Below are positions 49,327-56,944 of a stretch of DNA of 62,878 bases, piece after piece. The stretch is taken from positions 1 through 62,878 of the forward strand of contig JAPLCQ010000039.1 in the NCBI GenBank assembly GCA_026392115.1, read 5' to 3'. This DNA is from Armatimonadota bacterium. GTDB taxonomy: Bacteria > Armatimonadota > Chthonomonadetes > Chthonomonadales > CAJBBX01. Both the position numbers and the translations under genes were made by a program. The notes beneath the pieces are model-generated. The model worked only from the letters and a program-made list of their open reading frames with translations. It had not been told where the DNA came from and searched no databases. Every line of letters begins with the position of its first letter. Within the stretch, counting starts at the first letter, position 1.

Positions 49327-50003
49327 CGGTCCGGCTGGCGCCATCACTACTGTCGGCGGACTTCGGCGCGCTCAATGAAGGTGCGCGGGCATGCGCCGCG
49401 GCCGGCGCCGAGACGCTCCATTTCGACGTGATGGACGGCTCGTTCGTGCCCAATATCACGTTTGGCTGGCATGTGGTTCGCGCCCTGCGGCCGCACTCGC
49501 AGGCTGTCTATGATGTGCATCTGATGATCGAACGGCCGGAGCGGTACGTGGCCCAGTTTGTGGAGGCCGGCGCCGACGTCCTGACCCTGCACGTTGAGGC
49601 TTGCACCCACCTGCAGCGCGCGCTGGCGGAGATCCGCAGGTGCGGGGCCAAGGCGGGGCTGGCGCTGAACCCGGCCACGCCGGTGGACGTACTCGACTAC
49701 GTGATGGACGACTTAGACCAGATTCTGGTGATGACCGTGAACCCCGGGTTCGGTGGCCAGTCGTTCATTCCCGCCATGTTCGCCAAGATCGAGGCGGTAC
49801 GCGCCCGGATCAGTGCGACAGGCCGTAAGATTGCGCTGCAGACGGATGGCGGCATCGGCCCGGCCAATGCGGCCGCCGTGGCGCGCGCCGGATGCGACAC
49901 GATGGTGGTGGGCGCCGCTGTATTCGGCCACCCGCAGGGGCTTGCGGCGGGCATCCAGGCCATGCGGCAGGCCCTGACAGCGCCGGACGCCGCCACGGCA
50001 TAG
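49323..50003 (+). CDS. rpe: Ribulose-phosphate 3-epimerase
   Basis: Interconverts ribulose 5-phosphate and xylulose 5-phosphate. TIM-barrel motifs are intact: LAPSLLSADFGAL, FDVMDGSFVPNITFG with catalytic Asp and metal His, DVHLMIERPE, MTVNPGFGGQSF and LQTDGGIGPANA. Length 226 residues. Its ATG overlaps the stop of the upstream PASTA gene (ATGA), so expression is coupled. Confidence 0.97.
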   Translation: MTVRLAPSLLSADFGALNEGARACAAAGAETLHFDVMDGSFVPNITFGWHVVRALRPHSQAVYDVHLMIERPERYVAQFVEAGADVLTLHVEACTHLQRALAEIRRCGAKAGLALNPATPVDVLDYVMDDLDQILVMTVNPGFGGQSFIPAMFAKIEAVRARISATGRKIALQTDGGIGPANAAAVARAGCDTMVVGAAVFGHPQGLAAGIQAMRQALTAPDAATA

Positions 50004-50025
50004 CCGCGGGGGCAAGGAGGGAGCC

Positions 50026-50445
50026 ATGGGCGAAGCGCCCAGCCGATTCGCGCCGTTCGGCATGAGCCGTCGGCAGCGGCGCCTGCGCACCACCGGCGCG
50101 GCCTTGCTCCTGCTGGTGGCCGGAATGGCGCTGTTCGGCGCAAGGAGCCCATACTTCAGGTCTGTCGCGTCGCCGCAGGTCACGGCGCTGGCGCGCGAGG
50201 CCATCGTGGCCCGACGTTCGGGCGCCGCGGCGTCTCCCCGTGCGGAGGCGGCGCGGCGGGCCGTGCAGAGCAAGCTGATCACCATCTACGGCTACTGGGT
50301 GGCATGCTTTCTGCTCACGACCGGCGTTGTGGCCGTCGCCCTGCTGGACGTGCGCGAGATACGCAACGAGTTGCTGCTGGCGCGCAAGGCGATCTGGCAG
50401 CGCATCGAAGAGGAGGCTCGCGCCAAGAAAGAGCGCGCGCCCTGA
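50026..50445 (+). CDS. Small bitopic/two-helix membrane protein, unknown
   Basis: A 139-residue protein I do not recognise. It has a basic N-terminus, a first helix (AALLLLVAGMALFGA), a middle Ala/Arg-rich region, a second helix (YWVACFLLTTGVVAVALL) and a charged, probably coiled C-terminus (ELLLARKAIWQRIEEEARAKK). Good GGAGG precedes the ATG. It sits between rpe and ribD, so a role in this operon is likely but unknown. Confidence 0.72.
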   Translation: MGEAPSRFAPFGMSRRQRRLRTTGAALLLLVAGMALFGARSPYFRSVASPQVTALAREAIVARRSGAAASPRAEAARRAVQSKLITIYGYWVACFLLTTGVVAVALLDVREIRNELLLARKAIWQRIEEEARAKKERAP

Positions 50446-51538
50446 TCGCCGATGCCCCGCACATGCGGCCTGCACCACGCCGAACCCGATGGTGGGTTGC
50501 GTCGTCGTGCGCGATGGCGAGGTGGTTGGCGAGGGGTTCCACCGGCTGGCCGGTACGCCCCACGCCGAACCGGTGGCGCTTGCCCAGGCTGGCGGAGCGG
50601 CCCATGGCGCCACGGTCTACGTCACATTGGAGCCCTGCTCTCACTTCGGCCGCACGCCGCCATGCGCGCCCGCGGTGGCGGCGGCGCGGCCCGCACGCGT
50701 GGTGGTGGCCACGCTCGATCCAAACCCCGCGGTCTCCGGTCGCGGCATCGCAATGCTCCGCGACGCCGGTATCGCGGTGGATGTGGGCCTGCTGGGTGAG
50801 GCCTCGCGCCGGTTGAACGAGGCCTACTTCCACTTCCGAAGCCGTCATCGTCCGCTGGTAACGCTGAAGTGGGCCGCCACGCTGGACGGGAAGATCGCGA
50901 CGCGCACCGGCGATTCCCGATGGATCAGCGGCGAGCAGTCGCGGGCGCTGGTGCATCGGTTGCGCGCGAGGAGCGGGGCGGTCATTGTGGGCGTCGGCAC
51001 GGCGCTGGCCGACGATCCGTTGCTGACAGCCCGGTACCGAGGCGCACCACGGCAGCCGCTGCGAGTGGTCCTGGACAGCGGCCTCAGGTTGCCCGCGACT
51101 TCGGCATTGGCGGCATCCGCGGGCCAGGCGCCGCTGCTGGTCTGCTGCGGCCCGATGGCTTCCGATGCGAACGCGCGTCGGCTTGCCGAATGCGGCGTGG
51201 AGGTGTTGCGGTTGCCGGCTGCGGCGAGGGGCGGTTTGGACCTGAACGCGCTGATGGCGGCAATGGCGGCGCGGCAGGTCGACAGCCTCCTGGTGGAGGG
51301 CGGCGGCGCCACCCACGCGGCCTTCATGGCCGCCGGATTGGCGGATCGGGCGCTGGTCTTTGTGGCGCCCAAGATCGTCGGCGGCGCCGACGCACCCACG
51401 GCTTTTGAGGGAACCGGCTGCGCCCTCATGCGCGAGGCCGCAGCCGGTTCGGTGCGTCTGGTGCGCCGTATCGGCGACGACGTGTTGCTTGACGTGGCCT
51501 TTACGCCGCGCGAGGCGGAGGCCGCTACTCCACTGTGA
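50442..51538 (+). CDS. ribD: RibD, bifunctional riboflavin deaminase-reductase, N-terminus disrupted
   Basis: Deaminates and reduces the riboflavin precursor pyrimidine. The deaminase zinc site is complete (TPHAEPVAL and TLEPCSHFGRTPPCAPA) and the reductase domain is complete (VTLKWAATLDGKIAT, VGVGTALADDP, DSLLVEGGGATHAA). The first helix is damaged. A CTG at 50442 (CTGA overlap with the previous stop) reads IADAPHMR, which fits the family opening, but that frame then leaves the protein. The remainder, from ACTTPNPMVGC, is one frame away. About ten residues between the two are missing, so roughly 28-31 bases are absent in the genome or the assembly. In the present sequence no canonical start precedes PNPMVGC outside the upstream gene. 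Confidence 0.85.
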
Positions 51539-53360
51539 CGCTCTTGGCGAGGTTGCGCGGCTGGTCGATGTCGCATCCCCGCGCCAGCGCTACGTGGTAG
51601 GCAAGCAGTTGCAGCGTGCAGAGCGCGGGGATCGCGGTCAGCGCCGGGTGGGTCTCCGGGATGCGGAGGAGGAAGTCCACCTCGGGCGGCGCCTCGCGTC
51701 CGTCGTGGATCAGCGCCACGACGGTGCCCTCCCGGGCCTTCACTTCCCGCAGGTTGCTCAGCATCTTCTCGTGCGTCGCCGATTGCGTGCAGAGCCCCAC
51801 CACCGCCACTCCGGGCTCCACAAGGGCCAATGGGCCGTGCTTCATCTCGCCCGCGGCGTAGGCCTCGGCGTGGATGTAGGAGATCTCCTTCAGCTTCAGC
51901 GCGGCCTCGGTGGCGGCGGCGAAGTCGTAGCCGCGCCCCAGGTAGAAGAAGCAGGAGTGGGCGCCCAGGGCCCGCGCCACGGTGGCGACCTCGCCTGAGC
52001 GATCCAGGCATATCGCCAGCGCCTCGGGCAGGGCGGCCAGTGAGCGTGCAAGCGCCATGCGGGCGTCCGCGGCTGCCTCGGCGTTGCGGCCCAGGAAGAG
52101 CGCGAGACAGGCCAGTGCGGCCACCTGGGCCAGGTAGGCCTTGGTGGACGCCACACCGATCTCGGGCCCGGCCCGGGTGTAGAGGACGGCGTCGGCCTCG
52201 CGGGAGAGGGTGCTGCCCACGGCGTTGACCACGGCCAGCGTGAGCGCTCCCCTGCGCTTGGCCTCTCGCAGGGCGGCAAGCGTATCGGCCGTCTCGCCGC
52301 TCTGGCTTATGAAGAGGGCCAGGTCGCCGGCGCCGACGATGGGGTCGCTGTAGCGGAACTCGGAGGCGAATGCGGCATCCACCGGTCGGCGCAGCAGCTG
52401 CTCCATGAGGCGCTTGGCGACCAGTCCGGCGTGGTAGGCGGTGCCACACCCCACGATGATGACACGCCGCACGTGGCTCCACTGCTCGGGCGTGATGGCC
52501 ACGTCGGATAGCTCCACGGCGCCGTCGGGCATGAGGCGGCCGCGAAGGGTCTCACGGACGGCGGTGGGCCCCTCGTGGATCTCCTTCAGCATGAAGTGGG
52601 CGAAGCCGCCCTTCTCGGCGGCCGAGGCGTCCCAGGTCACCTGCATGGGCTTCCTCTCGACGTCTCGCCCGGCGGCATCGGTGATGCGGACCCGGTTGGA
52701 GCCGATCTCCGCCACATCACCGTCCTCCAGCACCAGCACGCTGCGGGTGTAGGGCAGAAGAGCGGGGATGTCCGACGCCAGGAAGTTCTCGCCCTCGCCC
52801 AGGCCGATCACGAGCGGCGAGTCCTGCCGGGCCACGACGATAGTGTCGGGCAGGTCGCGGCAGACGACCGCCATGGCGTAGGAGCCGGTCACCTCGGCGG
52901 CCGCGCCGCGAACGGCGGCGAGCAGGTCGTCGGCCGTGGGGGAGGCCTTCAGCCGCTCCTCGAGGAGGTGGGCGAGGACCTCGGTATCCGTCTCGGAGGC
53001 GAACTCGTGGCCGCGCCGGCGCAAGGCGTGGCGCAGCTCGGCGTAGTTCTCAATGATGCCATTGTGGACCACCGCCAGGCGGCCCAAGCAGTCCTGGTGC
53101 GGATGGGCGTTGGCCTCGTTGGGGCGTCCGTGCGTGGCCCATCGCGTATGCGCCACGGCCGCGCCCGACGTGACGGCCGCACCCTCGATCAGGGCGTCCA
53201 GGGCGGCTATCTTGCCAGTGGCCTTCAGTACGCGGATGCTGCCTCCAGCCGCGGAGGCCACGCCTGCGGAGTCGTAGCCTCGGTACTCAAGCTGGTGAAG
53301 GCTCTGCACGGCCGTTCGCACGGCGTCGCGGCTGCCGATATATCCTGTGATTCCACACAC
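51525..53360 (-). CDS. glmS: Glucosamine-6-phosphate synthase
   Basis: Glutamine:fructose-6-phosphate aminotransferase, the entry step to UDP-GlcNAc for murein and LPS. The GTG start is followed by CGITGYIG, whose Cys becomes the catalytic N-terminal nucleophile. HTRWATHGRPNEANAHPH and NGIIENYAEL complete the glutaminase, and two SIS domains hold SQSGETADTLAAL and CDIDQPRNLAKSVTVE. Length 611 residues. Its AGGAG site overlaps the stop of the DeoR gene upstream, indicating coupling. The 3' end overlaps that of ribD tail to tail by 14 bases. Confidence 0.97.
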   Translation of the reverse strand: MCGITGYIGSRDAVRTAVQSLHQLEYRGYDSAGVASAAGGSIRVLKATGKIAALDALIEGAAVTSGAAVAHTRWATHGRPNEANAHPHQDCLGRLAVVHNGIIENYAELRHALRRRGHEFASETDTEVLAHLLEERLKASPTADDLLAAVRGAAAEVTGSYAMAVVCRDLPDTIVVARQDSPLVIGLGEGENFLASDIPALLPYTRSVLVLEDGDVAEIGSNRVRITDAAGRDVERKPMQVTWDASAAEKGGFAHFMLKEIHEGPTAVRETLRGRLMPDGAVELSDVAITPEQWSHVRRVIIVGCGTAYHAGLVAKRLMEQLLRRPVDAAFASEFRYSDPIVGAGDLALFISQSGETADTLAALREAKRRGALTLAVVNAVGSTLSREADAVLYTRAGPEIGVASTKAYLAQVAALACLALFLGRNAEAAADARMALARSLAALPEALAICLDRSGEVATVARALGAHSCFFYLGRGYDFAAATEAALKLKEISYIHAEAYAAGEMKHGPLALVEPGVAVVGLCTQSATHEKMLSNLREVKAREGTVVALIHDGREAPPEVDFLLRIPETHPALTAIPALCTLQLLAYHVALARGCDIDQPRNLAKSVTVE

Positions 53361-53372
53361 GATGGTTTTCTC

Positions 53373-54233
53373 CTACTCGACCCGAGGGTCGGCTGTGTCG
53401 GTCCAGACGAGGCGGCATCCCCACGCGGCCGCCCCTATGGCCGCCGCATGGAGTTGCTCGCGCTGCTCGGCGTTGAGGCCGTGGGATACCAGGTGAACGG
53501 TCTTGCCGGCCATCGCGGGTTTGCCCGCAAAGCACCAGGGGTGGCGGCGGCCCACTTTGCTGCTGTCGGCCACGATGATCCACTCCGGCGCGGGGGCGAG
53601 GAGCTGCTTGAGAAAGGCGGCCTCCTCGGCGCGGTGGCAGAAGAGCTGGAGCCCGCCGCCCACGGTGTCCATGGCGACGCCGCTTGCGCCGATGATGGCC
53701 GCGGTGGCCTGGAACTCGCTACGCATCTCGTGGGAATGGAAGGCGCAGTCGTCGGCATTGTAGATCTCGCCCAGCACGCCGACGGAGATGCCTGCCGCGG
53801 TCATGTCCTCCAGCACGGGGAGGCTGTTGGTGAAGACGATGAGGCCCGCGGGCTCGCCCTCCTCGATGTAGCGGCGGCGAATCTCCCGCGCGGTGTGATA
53901 GGCGGTGCTGCCGGCCGTCACGGCCACGGCGGGATCGGACCCGAGCAGCCTGGCGGCGTAGGCGGCGATGGCCTGCTTGGCATCGGCATTGGCGCCCAGG
54001 TGCCGGGTGAAGTAGCCCGCCGGGCGCCCCTGGGTGAGGGGTGCCACACGACCGTTTCGGATGGCCACGCCGCTGATGTCGGCCAGCAGGTCCTGTAGGT
54101 AGGCCACATCGCGCCGCACGGAGCGCGGGTCGACTTGCAGCGCGTCGGCGCACTCCTCGAGGCTTAACCCGTCGGGTTGGCCCTGCAGCATCTCCAGTAG
54201 CCGCATCCGGCGGGCGTCGGTTGAGTCGGGCAT
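53373..54233 (-). CDS. DeoR-family transcriptional regulator
   Basis: Sugar-responsive repressor. The N-terminal helix-turn-helix runs from RMRLLEMLQGQPDGLSLEECADAL through VDPRSVRRDVAYLQ, the DeoR/GlpR signature. The C-terminal sensor has VAVTAGSTAYHTAREI, IVFTNSLPVLEDM and VADSSKVGR, the phosphosugar-binding fold. The start on the minus strand at 54233 is preferred because GGGGAG lies upstream; an alternative extends to 54275. It directly precedes glmS and a TGTCA repeat array lies just upstream, suggesting autoregulation and control of glmS by amino-sugar phosphate. Confidence 0.9.
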   Translation of the reverse strand: MPDSTDARRMRLLEMLQGQPDGLSLEECADALQVDPRSVRRDVAYLQDLLADISGVAIRNGRVAPLTQGRPAGYFTRHLGANADAKQAIAAYAARLLGSDPAVAVTAGSTAYHTAREIRRRYIEEGEPAGLIVFTNSLPVLEDMTAAGISVGVLGEIYNADDCAFHSHEMRSEFQATAAIIGASGVAMDTVGGGLQLFCHRAEEAAFLKQLLAPAPEWIIVADSSKVGRRHPWCFAGKPAMAGKTVHLVSHGLNAEQREQLHAAAIGAAAWGCRLVWTDTADPRVE

Positions 54234-54267
54234 TTGCGGCGTGTCTCCCCGGGTGGGCGGCGGCCTG

Positions 54268-54341
54268 GCTGTCACCTGTAGGTCGGAATGTTGTCAGAAG
54301 TATGGCACAAGTGTGTCAGAAACGGCGATCTGGGTGACAGC
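54268..54341 (-). promoter_or_regulatory. TGTCA operator array upstream of the DeoR gene
   Basis: TGTCA occurs at 54270, 54292 and 54314, exactly 22 bases apart; the last two extend to TGTCAGAA. A reversed copy, TGACA, sits at 54335. The outer members are part of a 9-base inverted repeat, GCTGTCACC at 54268-54276 and GGTGACAGC at 54333-54341. The array ends about 35 bases before the DeoR start. TGTCAGAA is close to the TGTTAGAA half-site known for DeoR, so this is probably its operator. Confidence 0.68.
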
Positions 54342-54432
54342 GTTGACGGGGTTTGCGGTGTTGGCGGGGTTGGGGGAGGGCGCAGAGACGCCTTGCCGCG
54401 GCTCTGCGGAGGCGGGTTGTTGGTCGGTGCGG

Positions 54433-55035
54433 TTAGCCCAGGAAGTAGGGGGCCAGGCGGCGGTGGAGGGCTCGGCGGGCTCGGCTGAGGCGGGACTTCA
54501 CCGTGCCGGACGGAATCTGGAGCTCTTCGGCGATCTCATCGACGCGCCGGTCTTCCAGGTGGTGGAGGGTGATGACGTCGCGGTAGTCCTCGGGCAGTGC
54601 GTTGATTGCGTCGAGCAGTACCTGGACGCGCTCGGAGGTCTGCAGCAGGCGGAGCGGGTCGCCGGAGGTGTCAATGGCGTCGGTTGTTCCGGCGTCGTCG
54701 GTTCCGGTGTCGAGCGATACTGGCTGGAGGATCGCGACGCGGCACTTGCGGCGACGCAGGTGGTCCAGGCAGAGGTTCGTAGCGATGCGGCGCAGCCAGG
54801 CGATCTGTGCCGCATCGGCGCGCAGGCGGGGCAACGCGTGCCATACCCTCAGGAAGGTCTCCTGCGTCAGATCGGCCGCGTCGCTCTCGCTACGGACGAT
54901 GCGGTAGGCGAGGGCATAGATTCGGCGGTACTGCGTGTCCACCAGTGACTGAAAGAACGCGATGCGCTCCTCGTCGGTGGGTTCGCTGGCCAACAATCGG
55001 CCCGCCCAGCCTCCGATCTGCTGGAAGCCCAACAT
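54433..55035 (-). CDS. ECF (RpoE-like) sigma factor
   Basis: Alternative sigma factor of 200 residues. Region 2 holds ALAYRIVRSESDAADLTQETFLRVW and region 4 holds ALPEDYRDVITLHHLEDRRVDEIAEEL followed by a helix-turn-helix in PSGTVKSRLSRARRAL. Strong AAAGGAGGGT precedes the ATG. No anti-sigma gene is adjacent, so the signal that frees it is unclear. It is divergent from the proteasome operon across a 176-base region that carries ECF-like promoter motifs for both strands. Confidence 0.94.
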   Translation of the reverse strand: MLGFQQIGGWAGRLLASEPTDEERIAFFQSLVDTQYRRIYALAYRIVRSESDAADLTQETFLRVWHALPRLRADAAQIAWLRRIATNLCLDHLRRRKCRVAILQPVSLDTGTDDAGTTDAIDTSGDPLRLLQTSERVQVLLDAINALPEDYRDVITLHHLEDRRVDEIAEELQIPSGTVKSRLSRARRALHRRLAPYFLG

Positions 55036-55085
55036 GCCGGGTACCCTCCTTTGCGGCCCAAGCCAGTCCGGGCTGCCAGTATGTA

Positions 55086-55111
55086 GGACGCTGGACGGCC
55101 CCGTTTGTTAC
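55086..55111 (-). promoter_or_regulatory. ECF-type promoter motif for the sigma gene
   Basis: On the minus strand GTAAC (55111-55107) and CGTCC (55090-55086) are separated by 16 bases, the AAC / CGT arrangement of ECF sigma promoters. It lies about 50 bases before the sigma start, consistent with autoregulation. Not verified experimentally. Confidence 0.5.
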
Positions 55112-55134
55112 GCCGATCACCGCGAAATCGCAGC

Positions 55135-55161
55135 GGAAACTACGCGCTGAGCCGAAGCGTA
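55135..55161 (+). promoter_or_regulatory. ECF-type promoter motif for the proteasome operon
   Basis: GGAAACT (55135-55141) and CGTA (55158-55161) are 16 bases apart, resembling the GGAAC / CGTC pattern of ECF promoters and facing arc at 55212. Together with the opposite-facing motif it suggests the neighbouring sigma factor controls both units. The match is imperfect, so confidence is limited. Confidence 0.42.
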
Positions 55162-55211
55162 CCAAGACATAGCCGGTGAGGCGGCGCCAGACCGGGCGAA
55201 AGGTGCAATGC

Positions 55212-56927
55212 ATGCGACGTAACCGCTCCGACTCATCCTACGACCCGTTCAGCGACGATGCCGAGCCGCAGCCCGAGGAGACCCGTGCGCGCTCCGTCGC
55301 GGTGATCGATGAGATTCTTCGCGTCACGCCGCGAACCGACCCCCGGTTGGACCACCTCCTCTACCTCCGTCACCAGCTTCTGTCTGATGAGAAGCAGCTT
55401 GAGGAGGCCCGCACGGCGCTTGGCGAGTTCGAGGACGCCTACAACAAGCTGACCGCTCCCGCCAACCGGTTGGGCGTGCTCATGGAGTTGCTCGACGAGG
55501 GTGAGAGGGCCCTGATCGCGCTGGGCGACCAGGAGTACCTGGTGGCCGTGGACGGGTCGGTGGAGCGTGATCGGCTCGTCACGGGCGCGGCGGTTCTGCT
55601 GAACGAGGCATACAACGTGGTGGGCGTGCGGGGGTTCAGCTCCGACGGCGGATACGCGCGCGTCTCCGAGGTGCTGGACGACGGCCGTCTGCGTGTGACC
55701 TACGACGGCCAGGGCTCGTCGGGGCATGTGGCCTTCCGGGCGGCGTCGCTGGCGAACGAGACCATCAGGACAGGCGACGAAGTGCGGCTGGAGCCCAACC
55801 ACAAGGTGGCCGTCGAGCTCGCAAAGCCCGCGGACCACAAGGAGTTCTACCTCGAGGACGTGCCGGAGATTCCCTGGTCGCAGGTGGGCGGCCAGGAGCA
55901 GGCCATCGAGGTGATCAAGGATGCCATTGAGCTTCCCATGCTGCACCCGGAGCTCTTCGCGAGGTTCGAGAAGCGGCCGCTGAAGGGCATCCTGCTCTAC
56001 GGTCCGCCGGGATGCGGCAAGACGCTGATCGGCAAGGCTACGGCTTACAACCTCACGAAGGAGTACGGCAAGCACGCGGGCCGCGACGTGCAGCACTGCT
56101 TTATGGTGTTGAGCGGACCGAAGATTCTGAACATGTGGCTGGGCGAGACCGAGCGGATGGTGCGCGAGATTTTCAGCACGGCTCGTCAGAAGGCCAAGGA
56201 CGGCTACCTGGTCTTCCTATTCATCGACGAGGCGGAGTCGATCCTGCGCACGCGCTCGTCGGGCAAGTGGCTCAACATCTCCAACACCGTCGTGCCGCAG
56301 TTCTGCGCGGAGATGGACGGGCTGGTGTCGCTGGACAACGTGGTGGTAATCCTCACGTCGAACCGGCCGGACTACATCGATCCGGCGATCCTGCGGCCCG
56401 AGCGCATCGACCGGAAGGTGAAGGTAGCCCGACCCGGCCAGAAGGCGAGCCGCGACATCTTGGGCATCTACCTCCACGCGGGGATCCCCGTAGACCCGGA
56501 CCTGGTGCGGCAGCACAAGGGCGATGCGGCCGCGGCGCGCGAGGAGTTGCTGGACGAGGCCATAGCCTGCCTGTGGCAGCGGACCGACGAGACCAAGTTC
56601 CTGGAGGTCTACCTGCGGAGCGGGTCCGTGGAGGCCCTCCACTGGCACGACCTGGTGAGCGGGGCCCTGCTGAAGTCGGTGATCGAGCGCGCCAAAGACA
56701 GCGCCATCAAGCGGAGCATCGCGCTGCGCTCGGATGCCGAGGGCATCACCGCGGACGACCTGCGGTCCGCCATCCGCACGGAGTACAAGGAGAACGAGAT
56801 CTTCCCGAAGAGCGACACTCTGGAGGATTGGCTGAAGCTGCTGGACCATGAGCCGGAGAACGTGGCCACCGTGAAACCTGTCGGGGCCAGCCGCCGCGAG
56901 GCTCCCACGCGCCGGAACATCATCTGA
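55212..56927 (+). CDS. arc: ARC/Mpa proteasome-associated AAA ATPase
   Basis: Unfoldase ring that threads Pup-tagged proteins into the proteasome. An N-terminal coiled segment (QLEEARTALGEFEDAYNKL) is the expected Pup-docking region. OB-type domains follow (LVAVDGSVERDRLVTGAAVL and VRLEPNHKVAVEL), then one AAA module: Walker A GPPGCGKT near residue 264, Walker B FLFIDEAESI, sensor LTSNRPD and Arg fingers in RPERIDRK. Length 571 residues. The C-terminus ends PTRRNII, lacking the GQYL-type tail with penultimate Tyr that opens actinobacterial proteasomes. The ATG at 55212 has AAAGGTG upstream. First gene of the arc-dop-pup-prcB-prcA-pafA unit. Confidence 0.93.
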   Translation: MRRNRSDSSYDPFSDDAEPQPEETRARSVAVIDEILRVTPRTDPRLDHLLYLRHQLLSDEKQLEEARTALGEFEDAYNKLTAPANRLGVLMELLDEGERALIALGDQEYLVAVDGSVERDRLVTGAAVLLNEAYNVVGVRGFSSDGGYARVSEVLDDGRLRVTYDGQGSSGHVAFRAASLANETIRTGDEVRLEPNHKVAVELAKPADHKEFYLEDVPEIPWSQVGGQEQAIEVIKDAIELPMLHPELFARFEKRPLKGILLYGPPGCGKTLIGKATAYNLTKEYGKHAGRDVQHCFMVLSGPKILNMWLGETERMVREIFSTARQKAKDGYLVFLFIDEAESILRTRSSGKWLNISNTVVPQFCAEMDGLVSLDNVVVILTSNRPDYIDPAILRPERIDRKVKVARPGQKASRDILGIYLHAGIPVDPDLVRQHKGDAAAAREELLDEAIACLWQRTDETKFLEVYLRSGSVEALHWHDLVSGALLKSVIERAKDSAIKRSIALRSDAEGITADDLRSAIRTEYKENEIFPKSDTLEDWLKLLDHEPENVATVKPVGASRREAPTRRNII

Positions 56928-56944
56928 GTGGTCGGCTATCCGCC

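Noticed and set aside
53361-53372. glmS ribozyme upstream of glmS
   Set aside because: Only 12 bases separate glmS from the DeoR gene, too short for the ribozyme, and the upstream sequence codes for the regulator.
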